This document shows, one piece after another, positions 1-10,804 of a stretch of 64,000 nt of DNA. The position numbers were made by a program, and so were the translations under genes. Positions within the stretch are counted from its first letter, which is position 1, and every line of letters starts with the position of its first letter. The notes under the pieces were generated by a model, which did not search any database, had not been told where the DNA came from, and was given only the letters and a program-made list of their open reading frames with translations. Origin of the DNA: Halicephalobus mephisto (lineage: Eukaryota; Nematoda; Chromadorea; Rhabditida; Panagrolaimidae); assembly GCA_009193035.1 (NCBI GenBank), contig SWDT01000012.1, positions 186,001 to 250,000 on the forward strand. The letters are read 5' to 3'.

Positions 1-744
1 TTTGAAAGGAGTGCTTCCTATGACATAAATAACTATAGTATCAAATACATGAGGAATGAAATCGAAAGCTATTCCGAATATAACAGCTCTGAGAACCACG
101 GCTTCAGCAAAAGCTTTTAACTTTACTCCAAATTGAGGTGTTGTCTTTTTTAACCATATGCCCATGATGATAAACCAAATCCCGACGATTGTATTTAGAA
201 TTACTCCAACAGTCCTGCTATATGTATAAGTAAAGTAAGCGGGATTGAACAGTAAACAACCATAGGCAATACATTCCTTTGGCTTTGTCGATCGATGGAA
301 GAGGAGGTTCATTATGATATCTCCTCCAGCAACAATAACATTGATCAAAATGCTCATGCAAAATAAACTTACAGTCCAGGATTGATTGTACTTCTCCTTC
401 AGCGAGAGTATCAGACATCTGTCTGCTGTCAAAATGAAAGCAGTAAAAGTTATAATTGTCATGCAGCCACAGTCAAAAGTCCCTGTCCAGAAAAAAGGAT
501 CAAAGGCTAAGTCCAAATCGTCCCTCCATATAATAATCACTGTAAGACAATGGGTAGATGATAATACACCCATAATGAACAGGACCCAAAAGTAGTACTT
601 TAAGATTATAGAAAATTTAAATTTGTGCTGGTGTTCATTTTTTATGAGAAGTTTCAGTATCGATAACAGAAATATTATGGAAATAATTGAAGACAAGAAG
701 ATAAAACAATAAACACCCAAGTAAAACCTTGAATTTACTGCCAT
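1..744 (-). CDS. Srbc-like 7TM chemoreceptor, copy 1 (3' end cut by window edge)
   Basis: An open frame of 248 codons runs from the ATG at 744 to the left edge with no stop. It aligns over its whole length with the receptors at 2761-3651 and 5488-6363. Shared blocks include FDPFFWTG, a CIAYGC segment after TM4 and the GIWFIIM helix. Hydrophobic stretches fit TM1-TM6, and the missing part would be TM7 and the tail. The CIAYGC block and the C-terminal pattern recall the nematode Srbc chemoreceptor family (sensory cilia, G-protein coupled), but the family name is from memory and could be another serpentine group. The start was chosen because the three copies align from this Met. It has no intron, unlike most nematode chemoreceptors. 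Confidence 0.75.
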   Translation of the reverse strand, partial: MAVNSRFYLGVYCFIFLSSIISIIFLLSILKLLIKNEHQHKFKFSIILKYYFWVLFIMGVLSSTHCLTVIIIWRDDLDLAFDPFFWTGTFDCGCMTIITFTAFILTADRCLILSLKEKYNQSWTVSLFCMSILINVIVAGGDIIMNLLFHRSTKPKECIAYGCLLFNPAYFTYTYSRTVGVILNTIVGIWFIIMGIWLKKTTPQFGVKLKAFAEAVVLRAVIFGIAFDFIPHVFDTIVIYVIGSTPFK

Positions 745-2269
745 GAATCAGAACACTATTTATACTGATTAATAATCGTCTAAATAACACAATAGAAATG
801 CAAACCTAGAACCGAGTACTTTAGATGATCCGCAAAGTGGCAATAGAAATTATCCAATAATGTGAATAATTTGCTTTCAACGACACTAAAATTATATCTG
901 TAGGCACGAAGAACGGATGTAAGCCGCTAATAGTCTTAAGAAATTCCGCCTAGTCAATCGAGGTTTTGAAAGGCGCAACAGAGTCAATCTTTTACTTTCA
1001 ACACAGTCCGATCGGTCTGAGTCCAGCTTCGTCTGAACGAGATCTCTCCTCTATCTTGTCTGATAATCTATGTATGCATAAAGCATATATTGATATTACA
1101 AACATAGTAGGACGCTACAGTCCTGCTGGATGACGAAATCTAGAAGGATTTTCCACTACAGATCGTAATAGTCTCCATTTACCATATATCTGCTAGAAAG
1201 AAGTAGTGAATCTAATACGAGTGTATTAGAAGAAGAAACTAATCTGTTTATGTTAACTAAATGATGAAATAGGTGTATTTACGTGAAATGAGGTACTACA
1301 ATTGCTAGTCATCGTTACCAAACAGAGGAATATGCAAAAGTAAATAATGTTACCAAATTGTGTCGAAACAAACTGTTAAAAAGTATAGAATCCTTAAACT
1401 TGGGATTCCAGATATTGCTTTATTAAATTTAGCAACTTCGAAGGAAATTGGAAACACCTTTCAATTTGCATTCCGTTTGCATACAGATTGCACTAAAAGG
1501 ACAGTAAAATCCTATGTATTTCTAAATTAGTGCCCATTTTCTTCATATTAGATTATTTTTTTCACATTTCCATGGAATTTGAAAAACTGTTGTTGTTCTT
1601 ACCCTATTCAGTTTTTCAGCAGTGATTTTAACTCCCTCTTTAGCTAAGAATCCTCCTCGTTTACAGTAATCTCAATGTCTTGAAAAATTTCCCATAGTTC
1701 CCTTTTGGTTTTAGAAGAAAGTAGATTTCCTGAGATATCTTAAATTGCAATTATTTATCTGAAGATCTATCAAGAAGATTCTTTTATTAAACTCAACAAA
1801 AAAAGCCATAGAATTTTTAAAATCTACATATTTTTGTACTAAATTAGTTATGCTGGTATTTTTGAATATTTTTATAATTCTTCTCTCGAAAATAGCAACA
1901 AGTAATCCGGTTATTTCCCATATATTGACACATCTAACATCGCTTAACGTAAAATAAGTCAAATCCCTTATTTGAAGTGATTACAGAACAAATCTAATAG
2001 AACTCACGTTGGAGTATTAGTAAAATTCGGCATATATTAGCTTATAACTAATACAAGTGGATGGTTCACATATCAGGTAATAACTAAACTCTCGTTTATT
2101 ATGCTCTGTAGATCAAGGTCTCATTAAATCTCTTATTCATTAAGTTATGATTTTTTTTATTAACTTACACAGAAATTTTCAAATCAATTTTGTATATGGT
2201 AAATCAGATTTTTTCAGGATTATTATATACAACTAAAATCAACACATTGCGCTTGTTCTTCAGAGTATT
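745..2269. other. Receptor spacer, no intact gene seen
   Basis: AT-rich spacer between receptor copy 1 and the decayed CCDC93 fragment. It shows faint similarity to the spacers at 3652-4559 and 6364-7240, as expected if whole units were duplicated. The small open frames here have no coding character I recognise. Confidence 0.5.
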
Positions 2270-2725
2270 AAAGGACAACAGAGAGGCAGTAAAATGACAA
2301 ATTACTAGTAAAAAAATTGATTAAAAAAGATGTTATCCAGAAACTTCACATTTGTTTTTAAATTCCATTAGTATAATTACATACATTTTATTATTAACGT
2401 TGATATTCAAGTAATAAATTACTCATGCATCTGCTCTCTGCACCTTTAATTTTTATTTCTCAGATTTTGCTGGAGTTTCTAAGTTTGTAAAGACTTCCTA
2501 GAATTCAAACAAAACATTCTCTTGTATTTTTTTTGTTATTGATTGATTGTAGATTAGCATAGAAGTCGTCTACGTTGCTTAAAAGATTGATTTCTCTGTG
2601 AATTCTTTAATGTCTGCGTTCTTTGATATTGATTATTTTCTAATTAAACTATCTTAAAGTTAACCTGATATTCTAGTCGCATCGACTTTTTCTGTACTTT
2701 ATTGAGATCTTCATCACAAATTAAC
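2270..2725 (-). pseudogene. Decayed CCDC93 3' fragment 1
   Basis: On the minus strand this stretch follows the 3' UTR and last-exon order of the intact CCDC93 (about 7280-7990), but with many substitutions and small gaps. Recognisable blocks include a TTGATATTGATT-type segment near 2627 matching the one near 7863, and an AGATTGATTTCTCT segment near 2583 matching AGATCAATTTCTTT near 7746. No long open frame remains. It lies 35 bp beyond the stop of receptor copy 2, so it is probably a passenger in the receptor duplication. Alignment was by eye, so the boundaries are approximate. Confidence 0.65.
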
Positions 2726-2760
2726 AACTGTACATTACCTTTCATTTTAATCCCAATATT

Positions 2761-3651
2761 TTATGTTCTTAATGTCACTGAAGTTTTAAGACCATTAATT
2801 GGAATCATGTTTACTTGATTTCCAGTTCTTTTGAAAATCATCCAATTAATTATTGAATTCAACAAGAGGTCAACAGCCATGATGACTCTGCTGTAAGGTC
2901 CGATGTATCTAAAAGGGGTGTTTCCTAGCGTGTATACAAATATAGTATCCAGTACATGAGGAATAAAATCACAAAGTAGTCCGAAAATTACAGTTCTAAA
3001 AACCACAGCATCAGCGATAGCCTTCACTTTCGTTCCAATTTGAGGTGTTGTCTTTTTCAGCCACGAAGCCATGATGAGAAACCAAATCCCAACGATTGTG
3101 TTGATGATCACTCCGATTGTCCTGGTATGTGTGTAGGTCAGATAAGGAGGAGTCAATACTAGACAGCCATAGGCAATACACTCCTTTGGCTTTGTTGATC
3201 GATGGAAAAGAAGAATCAATACGAGAATCATTCCAAAAACAATAGTATTAATCGCAATACTTATAAAAAATAACGTCATAGTCCAGGATTGATTGTACTT
3301 TGTTTTCAACGAAAGCACTAGACATTTATCCACTGTTAATATGAAGGCCGTGAATGGAATAATTGTCATGAAACAGCCGTCGAAAATCCCTGTCCAGAAA
3401 AATGGATCAAAAGCTAAGTCCAAATCGTCCCTCCATATTATCAATACAGTAGAGCTATGGATTAATAACAACACGCTCATGATGAGCAGTACGCAAAAGT
3501 AATATTTCAAGATCACCGAAAATGTCAACTTCTTTTGTCGCTCAGTGTACCATAGGAGTCTTATCATATCTATTAAGAAAATCATAGAAATACTAGACGA
3601 TAATGCAATAAAGCAATAAACCACGAGATAAATTACCGAACTCGCAGCCAT
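2761..3651 (-). CDS. Srbc-like 7TM chemoreceptor, copy 2
   Basis: Single-exon gene of 296 residues, with about seven hydrophobic segments and a short cytoplasmic tail ending SVTLRT. The frame is open 19 codons further upstream to an ATG at 3708, but copies 1 and 3 start at the position of the Met at 3651, so that start is preferred. It carries the same FDPFFWTG, CIAYGC and YIGPYSRVIMAVD blocks as copy 3. The last of these, before TM7, fits Srbc-type receptors. The predicted role is ligand sensing at the plasma membrane of a sensory neuron, by family only. It appears intact, with no frameshift or lost helix. Confidence 0.8.
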   Translation of the reverse strand: MAASSVIYLVVYCFIALSSSISMIFLIDMIRLLWYTERQKKLTFSVILKYYFCVLLIMSVLLLIHSSTVLIIWRDDLDLAFDPFFWTGIFDGCFMTIIPFTAFILTVDKCLVLSLKTKYNQSWTMTLFFISIAINTIVFGMILVLILLFHRSTKPKECIAYGCLVLTPPYLTYTHTRTIGVIINTIVGIWFLIMASWLKKTTPQIGTKVKAIADAVVFRTVIFGLLCDFIPHVLDTIFVYTLGNTPFRYIGPYSRVIMAVDLLLNSIINWMIFKRTGNQVNMIPINGLKTSVTLRT

Positions 3652-4559
3652 AGCGTAGAAATAAAGATAGTAGTAAACAATTGCTACCCATGAGAGACTA
3701 TATTTCATACACCAAGCACTATAATGAACAATTAATTTAATCCAAGCTGTAATTTATTTTTAGACTCAAAATATTTAAAAAATCGCTCAAACATCAAGTG
3801 TCAACAAACAAAAATATTTCATAGTATTTTTCATCAGGAGGTATTTACTAATCTTTGTGAAATATTACGTTATTTTGTTGGAAGTGAAAACAATGGAAAG
3901 AAGTTTCACAAGTATTAAATTTTTGGATTTTTTTTCATATCTAGATATACATTGAACTAATGTTAAAAATTTACTAAGGTATAACATTAACAAACACAGT
4001 CAAATACGTATGGCGTTAGATTTAGGACAAATCAAACCTACACATAGATATAATTTAGAAAAATAACACCGTTTTTTTTCAATTTCAACGAAATATTCTA
4101 TTAAAACATTAAAAGGAATGAAGATTGAACGTATTGGAAATCAAAGACATGGTGGGATTTTTTCCAGCAATACACCACTTGTACCTTGCACTGTATGCAA
4201 ATATCCCTATGTTTGTGAATAGATATGCTGTGATAGACAATACAAGTTTTAAAAATAATAATTTAGAAGGTAAATTTGCTTCTAAAGTCCCACTTTTTTG
4301 CAAAATATTTCAGATTCTTATTATTTGAAATTTAGATGTATGATATTTAAAGAAATAGTTGGAAATAATATTTTCGTTCTACTTATTAAAAGAACACCAA
4401 ATTGATTACGGTTGTTTTCATTATCTTGTTTTCAAAAAAGTTTTATGTTCGTCCCTAGAGATAATTATTGTTCACGGCACTTTCATAACTTGCAATGATA
4501 GTGTGAAAATTAGAAGATACATTAAATTTAATCCCCATATCGAAATTATTTAATAAGTT
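3652..4559. other. Receptor spacer, no gene seen
   Basis: AT-rich spacer. Overlapping 64-67 codon frames on both strands near 4109-4328 look like chance. Short patches resemble the spacer at 6600-6720, for example TTTAAAGAAATAGTTGGAAA here against TTTAAGGAAATAATTGGAAA there. Confidence 0.45.
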
Positions 4560-5430
4560 GCTCGGACAATTACGCAATTACTGTATTACACTTCTAGCTT
4601 AATTACTGAGCAGAAAATGAACTGTAAAATGGAGAATCATTCACTTGTCAAAAACGAGATTAAAAACACACTTTCGCAAAATTCATATTTACTTTTAAAT
4701 TCTGTTAATATAACAATATACAATTCACCACTGGAATTAATATGATAATAATAAGTTATTAAAATATGTAAACATAAATCTTCACCTTCTTTTGCCCGAT
4801 TTTTCACAGAGCTGCTAATCTTTGAATATTCTTCCTTGTATTCGGCCAGAATATTGTTATATATTTTCACTCGTTAATAATCAATTGAAGATCGTTATAA
4901 AAGTTGTCATCTAAGTTGTTGGTTGTTCATGAAATTAATTTCCTTCTGTATGCAGTTTTTTACATCGATATTAATATTGTGAAAGTTGTGGAGTTGTAGA
5001 TGCAGAGGATACAGGTCAGTTCATCTTCTGATTAACATACATGTCAATGATACCGTTCAATTAACCGATACTTTAAAGAGTGCAGCTAGCAGTCAAGAAT
5101 TTTGCAAGAAAGCTAAGTTTGAGTCGATCCTAATCTGATATTGGTTGGATAAGGTCTTTCATGCTCTTGTTGTTAGTGATCGCTGTAACGAAATGAAAGA
5201 TGATTTGCACTTGTTCATATGGTAGAAACGTACAGTTCTCCTGTATAGTCAAAAAGTTCCAACTATAAGATCGAGATCTCAGTTTTTACAATACCAATTG
5301 ATTTCCTTGTGAATTGGTATGCGATTATGAAATTTCATTAATTTTTTTCGATATCGCTTTTTTTCTAGTTAAACGATCTTAGAATTAACCTGATATTGTG
5401 GTCGAACTGATTTATTATTTATAGTGCTAA
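4560..5430 (-). pseudogene. Decayed CCDC93 3' fragment 2
   Basis: This is a better preserved relic than fragment 1. A 77-codon minus-strand frame at 4637-4870 starts near IYNNILAEYKEE, against IYNNALAEFQEE close to the C-terminus of the intact CCDC93. The DNA then tracks the CCDC93 last exon through about 5430, with frameshifts and stops. The CCDC93-like 3' flank is also present: CAATTACTGTATTA near 4573 matches the segment near 7262. No start, N-terminal domain or intron 1 region is present, so only the 3' third was copied. Confidence 0.75.
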
Positions 5431-5487
5431 GGTATTCACTTGACTTCAAAACTAAATATGAAATTTTCTTTTTGTAATCGAACTTTA

Positions 5488-6363
5488 TTACCTCAACGCC
5501 GATGAAGCTTGAAGAGTAACGTTCTCAGTTGTTACTCGCGTCCTGAAAACCCTCCAATTTGATATTGAATTCAACAAAATATCAACAGCCATGATGACTC
5601 TGCTGTAAGGTCCAATATATTTCAACGGAGTGTTTCCTAGAGTGTAGATAAATATAATATCTAATATATGAGGCAGAAAATCGCAAAGCAATCCAAAAAT
5701 TATAGTCCTGAAGACCACTGCCTCAGCGATAGCCTTTACCTTGGTCGCAATTTGAAAGTTTTTCTCTTTTAACCACACAGTCATGATGATAAACCAAATT
5801 CCGACGATTGTGTTTAGAACTATCCCGATTGTTCTGTTATATGTGTAGGTCAGTCGAGCACTATTTAATACTACACAGCCATAGGCGATACATCCTTCCG
5901 GTAGTTCTGATTGATGAAAAAGGACATTCATTGTGAGAGTCACTCCACCAATAACAATATTGATGAAAATACTCACATAAAGTAGTATTACACTCCAAAA
6001 TTTATTGTATTTTACTTTTAAACAAAGTATCAGACATCTGTCCAGTGTCAAAATGAAAGCAGTAAATGGGATGACCACTATGAAAGGACTGTCCAGAGTT
6101 CCTGTCCAGAAAAACGGATCAAAAGGTAGGTGCAGATCATCCCGCCATATCACTAGTACAGTAGCCGCGTGGATAAACATCAAAATACTCAAAATGAACA
6201 CTACGCAGAAGTAGTATTTTAAAATTGGGGAAAATTTCATTCTATCATGCTGTTCATTCTGCCACATGATTCTTATCGTCCTTATCAGGAAGAACACAGA
6301 AATACTAGAAGACAGTGCAAGAAAACAGTAAACCATGAGAAAAATTACTGGGCTGACTCTCAT
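5488..6363 (-). CDS. Srbc-like 7TM chemoreceptor, copy 3
   Basis: Intact single-exon gene of 291 residues. It shares its order of hydrophobic segments and conserved blocks with copies 1 and 2 (FDPFFWTG, CIAYGC, the GNTPLKYIGPYSRVIMAVD region before TM7). It differs most in the loop after TM4 and at the C-terminus (ASSALR). It lies between CCDC93 fragment 2 and the spacer that leads to the intact CCDC93, so it is the copy nearest the source of the duplicated flank. The Srbc assignment has the same uncertainty as for copy 1. Confidence 0.8.
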   Translation of the reverse strand: MRVSPVIFLMVYCFLALSSSISVFFLIRTIRIMWQNEQHDRMKFSPILKYYFCVVFILSILMFIHAATVLVIWRDDLHLPFDPFFWTGTLDSPFIVVIPFTAFILTLDRCLILCLKVKYNKFWSVILLYVSIFINIVIGGVTLTMNVLFHQSELPEGCIAYGCVVLNSARLTYTYNRTIGIVLNTIVGIWFIIMTVWLKEKNFQIATKVKAIAEAVVFRTIIFGLLCDFLPHILDIIFIYTLGNTPLKYIGPYSRVIMAVDILLNSISNWRVFRTRVTTENVTLQASSALR

Positions 6364-7027
6364 AATGACGGATGAAAATGAGTGTTAAGTAATATCTATA
6401 AATGAAGTGCGTTTAATAGTCAAAACAGCAGAGAAAACAGTGGATGTATATCCTAATACAAGTTGTAAGCTACTTGTTAGAAATACAGGTCATCAGAAAA
6501 AATTTTCAAAAAATTAGGATTCAAGGTGCACTTAGAACATTTGAAAATTTAACCTTGACAAACAAAACATAATTTAACAAGCAGTGCACCTGCTGTAATT
6601 AATAACATCTAATATGCATACACATGTTTACCCATTCTAAAGCTCTTGAGGAACATTGAAATTTTCCACTTTTGGAAGTTCAGGTGTAGTCTTTAAGGAA
6701 ATAATTGGAAATGCAATTTTTGTTTGATATTATTTGCTGTTACACGGAAAAAACATGTATATGGTATATAACGTATGGATACATTAAATTGATATTAACG
6801 CATTGTGTTTAATGTATCCGATATATTAAATATATATACCAGTACATTACAGTTGTTTTATTGTACGCTTTCTATGTAGTTTTTATTTTAGCCATAAAAG
6901 TAAGGTTTACTGCTCTTTTCGAGGGAACTACAACTCCAGTCACATCTGTTACCATACTCTTAAGAAACTTATATTAGTTCTTAGAAATGATTTCCATTTA
7001 CCGTGCTTTTACCATTTGTAATCATAC

Positions 7028-7190
7028 ATACAAAAAGCGTAACTTTTAGTCCTGTAACAACTGTAAAATGTAACAAAAATATAACACAATTGTCACATTT
7101 TCCATGAATTTATAAAATTTGCGACGAAAATTGAAATGCAATAGTGACAATTTCTATTTGTTACTAGACCAAAAGTTGTTTTTTGTGTAT
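7028..7190. mobile_element. MITE-like element, copy 1
   Basis: About 163 bp with imperfect terminal inverted repeats of about 30 bp. The left end reads ATACAAAAAGCGTAACTTTT..GTAAC, and the reverse complement of the right end reads ATACACAAAAAACAACTTTT..GTAAC. TA dinucleotides sit at both ends, as for a Tc1/mariner-type target duplication. There is no coding capacity. A second copy of nearly equal length is at 17404-17565. Confidence 0.6.
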
Positions 7191-7468
7191 TATGAAAGCA
7201 TAAAAACATACGTTAAATTTATTTCCCCAAAGGTCATCTAACAAATTACTCTAGCAACTATACAATTACTGTATTAAACCTTGAGTTTAATCAATGAACA
7301 ACAGAGAAATCATAAAATAATAAATCACACACTCATCAAGAAATGGATTAAAAATCATTCAGTTAAGAAACCATATACTTATTTATAAATTTTACTAATC
7401 TCACAATATAAAATTCTTCATTCAAGTGAATATGGCAGTAATAAATTACCAAAAATCAACCCTTAACT

Positions 7469-9204
7469 CTATTTTTTACTTCCCAATTTCTCCCGGAGTT
7501 GTTGATTCTTTAAGCATTCTTCCTGGAATTCAGCCAGAGCATTGTTGTAAATCCTCTGTTTGTCAACAATCAGTTGCAGATCGTCATAGAGCTTATCCTT
7601 CTTCGTCTGCAAGTCCTGTTTCTTCTCTGTCATCTTGTTCATACTTCCCTCTATGCTTTTTAGGATACTCTGGAGGTTCTGAACGAAAGATTCTCTGTAA
7701 GCATCTTGAATAGCCTTATCCTTCAAATCATCTATGTTGTTTAGAAGATCAATTTCTTTCTTTATAAAATTCTTGACATCCACATTCATATTGTGGAGGT
7801 TATACAGACCTTTGATTTCTCTGTGGGTGCTCGATATATGATTGTAGAGTTCCACAAACCTTTTTTGATATTGATTTTTTTCCAATTGAGACGGATTAGC
7901 ATCCACCTGACACCGTAATCGAAGTAATTCCTGATTAGTAGTGTTCAACTCTTCATCCAGTTTTAGTAACTGATCAGCAAGTTCTGTAAATTCTTTCCGT
8001 TGTTCTCGTTCAATAATTGACACATCAGCAGGTTCTGCATCTCTCATGGCATCATTTCTGGCTTCTTTTTCTGCGATTGCTTGTTTACAATTTCTTTTAA
8101 AATTTTTGTAATTCTGCTTAGCTAATCTAACTTTATCTAATAAACTTTTAATTTCCTCCAATTTCCTAAAAAATAAAATCAACAATTTTAATTAAAGAAT
8201 CAATAAAATTAAACTTACTCCGGAGACACACTGTTCAAGATCTCATGTTGCTCCTTGTATGTTCTCTTCAGTTCTTTTGCTTCTGTCTTCATCTGCTGTA
8301 ACTTGGTTTCTTCTTCGGTCAGTTCGTTTCTTAAACTATCTCTTTCTTTTTGAAGTGAAATTAATTCACTTTTTAGTTGCTCTGGATTTTTTTCATTTCC
8401 TTCTCCTATAGCTGCTAATTCGTCTAACGTATTAGAATCAATAAGTTGATTAACGATTCTGGCTGGTACCCGTCCTTTCAGACTTATATTAGCATCTTGT
8501 AGTTCTGACTTTATCCGTTCTGCAATTTCCAAATCTTTCTGAAGCAGTTTTTCTCTTTCTTTTTTCTTTTCTTCTTCTTGATCCACTTCCGGAAGAATCA
8601 CAACATCACTCGCTTCATGTCCATATTCCATCAAAGTACATTTCACGTCTTCCGATATCGACATTGAGTCCATTTTGGCTGTTCTTTTGAACATTCTTTT
8701 CGGTTTTACTTTTGGTTTTTGTTCTTCTTGTGGTTTTTCGAATGTCGGAGGCAAATTCCATCCTTCTTGTTTAAATTGGAAAACAGCATGATTCAGAACT
8801 TGATCACCAGTCCTTATTTTTGCTTCTATGGCTTCTTTCACAAGCCATTTCATCACAGGAAGAATATGAATGCAATCCAGTCCTTGAATTTGATGAGGTT
8901 CCAAAGCATGAGGACATTTAAAATTTGGCAAAACTTTAACTATGTTTTCTGTTAGAGCAATTTTCTGGCCTATTGTTGAGTTTTCTGAATACAGTAGATC
9001 AACATTGACGGATTCTGCACATAGAGAAAGACACCAAACCATTCCACCGACAATTTTATCAAACGCACTTAAACCTTGGATTTTTGCTCTGTAGTAGCCA
9101 GCAGAAATTAAAAGATCTAAAATTTCCACCATTTTTTCATATTGTTCTTCATCTTCTCTGACATCGAAGGTTTGGGCCGCGGAAGCTTTGGAAGGTTCAA
9201 ACAT
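7469..9204 (-). CDS. CCDC93: CCDC93-like protein of the endosomal CCC complex
   Basis: Two exons (8219-9204 and 7469-8165) joined across a 53 bp intron with GTAAGT and TTTTTAG borders give 560 residues; human CCDC93 is about 630. The N-terminal 130 residues match the CCDC93 calponin-homology-like domain closely: GLSAFDKIVGGMVWCL, ENSTIGQKIALTE and LEPHQIQGLD. The rest is acidic linker and coiled coil, with the family's C-terminal YQKRFVELY and IDLLNNI segments. By family, the protein joins CCDC22 and COMMD proteins in the CCC complex, which acts with Retriever and WASH in recycling membrane cargo from endosomes. The CH fold is related to NDC80/NUF2, but the motifs are those of CCDC93. Its 3' end was copied twice into the upstream receptor array. 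Confidence 0.9.
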
Positions 9205-9336
9205 CTAAAAAATTATAAAAAATAAAAATTTCTTGACAATTATGAAATATAAGAGCAGTTTAACTCATTAATTTTGCACTTTTCAAATTTATTTATTTAT
9301 AATATGGCACAGCCTATTTTTCTAATTTGTCCTAGT

Positions 9337-10306
9337 TTATTCTCCTTTGAAATTCGGAACTCTCTTTTCGGCAAAGGCCTTCAACGCCTCCAGACGGTCT
9401 TGAGTTGGGATCACTTGAGCATAACATTGTTGTTCGACGACAAGACCACTTGCAAGATCTGTCTGAGCTCCTAAATCAACCGCGATTTTGGCTACTTTGA
9501 TGGCGATAGGACCATTTTTTAGAATATCTTCGGCGATTTTTATGGCGTAAGGAACGGAGCTCTTGTCATCGACGGCTTGCGTAACTAACCCGATTCTCTC
9601 AGCTTCTGTTCCATCGATCATTTTGGCTGTGAAGATCAATTCTTTCGCTTTGGAGACACCGATGGCTCGGGTAAGTCTTTGGGTTCCTCCAGCTCCAGGA
9701 ATGATGGCCAGCTTCGTTTCAGTCAAACCCATTTTTGCGTCTTTGGTAGCAACTCGGATATCACAAGCAAGAGCAATCTCCAATCCTCCTCCTAAGGCAT
9801 ATCCATCAATAGCGGCGATAACTGGAATAGGAAGATTGGCCAAATCAGAAGTAAGACGACGGATTTTGTCGACAAATTTCGGAACTTCCTCAACCGGCAT
9901 GGTTTTCCTTTCTTTCAAATCAGCTCCAGTACAGAAAGCTCCAGGGACATCACTTCTCAATATCAGTACTCTTGCCGATTTGTCAAATTTGAGCTCTTCA
10001 ACAGCCTTGCAAAACTGAAATACTCGAAAATAAACAAATTTCAGAAAAATCACAAACCGCTTCCATCATCGCCTTAGAAATCGCATTCTTCGTTTCTGGT
10101 CTATTCATTCGGATTTGAACAATGCCTAAAATGTAGAAAATTATGTTATTAATGAAATCTATATATGAAGCTTTTCCACCTTCATGTTTGTGTTTCAAAC
10201 GGTCGATTCGAAGCGGCTGATCTGGAGCAGCCGAAAATGCTCTGCATGCGATTTCAGGAACATAGTACTGTCGGAAGAGGATTCTAGAAGCTGCAGAAAG
10301 TGACAT
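9337..10306 (-). CDS. AUH: Mitochondrial enoyl-CoA hydratase, AUH-type (methylglutaconyl-CoA hydratase-like)
   Basis: Three exons (10180-10306, 10058-10125, 9337-10014) give 290 residues in frame. The N-terminus is Arg/Ser/Ala-rich with few acids and looks like a mitochondrial transit peptide. The crotonase core follows: FCTGADLKE and [15 protein letters not shown] form the oxyanion-hole region, and [10 protein letters not shown] comes after a conserved Glu. Both catalytic Glu positions of the family (GGGLE and LTETK) appear present. The C-terminal [13 protein letters not shown] block resembles human AUH, which hydrates 3-methylglutaconyl-CoA in leucine breakdown. ECHDC2 is the other close relative and cannot be excluded. 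The first intron uses a weaker donor (GTGGAA). It is divergent from FAM32A, 192 bp away. Confidence 0.88.
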
Positions 10307-10498
10307 TTGAGTGCTTCAGAAGAGGATAAAGTGAGAAAGCAGGACCAGAACCAAGTCAAGTTTGTCGAAAACGAACTACACTTGGACCTGGTCTCGAATG
10401 GAAAAAGCGGTTGCGCATTTCTGTTTTTCTTTTTCGTCAAGTTTCACAATCCATATATCCCTCTTTATCTCTTTTAATATTTGCTATTTTCAGATATC
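10307..10498. promoter_or_regulatory. Shared divergent promoter of the AUH-like gene and FAM32A
   Basis: Only 192 bp separate the two start codons. On the plus strand a CTATTTTCAG acceptor ends at 10493, 5 bp before the FAM32A ATG, and no donor-bearing exon is seen before it. It is therefore probably a spliced-leader trans-splice site. No TATA box is evident. Confidence 0.45.
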
Positions 10499-10804
10499 AT
10501 GTCGTCGATGAAGAACGAACCAGTCATCAAAGGATCTCTAAAAGTGAAAAAAGGAAAAATCTTCAAGAAAAAGAAGATTGATCCGAAGGAAGTCGACATC
10601 TCGATCAAAAACGACGAAGAAGTCGGCGTTGTCAAGAAAACTGAAGCAGAATTAGCTTTCGAAAAACGTCAAAGAGAAACAGCTGCGAAGAGGTTGAAGG
10701 AGAAAGCTGCCATTTCCCACAGAGAACGAGTCGAAAAATTCAACAGTCAGATGGAGAAACTCACGGAGTTCAACGAGATGGCCAAAGTTTCCTGGACAAA
10801 GTGA
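10499..10804 (+). CDS. FAM32A: FAM32A-like spliceosome factor
   Basis: Single exon of 101 residues; human FAM32A has 112. The Lys-rich N-terminus (KGSLKVKKGKIFKKKK) is followed by a charged helix with the family block AELAFEKRQ, the HRERVEKFN segment and the diagnostic C-terminus KVSWTK. In the human spliceosome FAM32A reaches into the active site with its C-terminal tail and helps exon ligation; retention of VSWTK suggests the same role. The frame is open 18 bases further upstream without an ATG and crosses the probable trans-splice acceptor, so the ATG at 10499 is the start. Confidence 0.92.
   Translation: MSSMKNEPVIKGSLKVKKGKIFKKKKIDPKEVDISIKNDEEVGVVKKTEAELAFEKRQRETAAKRLKEKAAISHRERVEKFNSQMEKLTEFNEMAKVSWTK

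Noticed and set aside
7469..9204. First read as kinetochore protein NUF2 because of the CH-like N-terminus and coiled coil
   Set aside because: The conserved words (GLSAFDKIVGG, ENSTIGQKIALTE, LEPHQIQG, YQKRFVELY) are those of CCDC93.
9563..10018. 151-codon plus-strand frame
   Set aside because: Antisense shadow of the enoyl-CoA hydratase exon 3.
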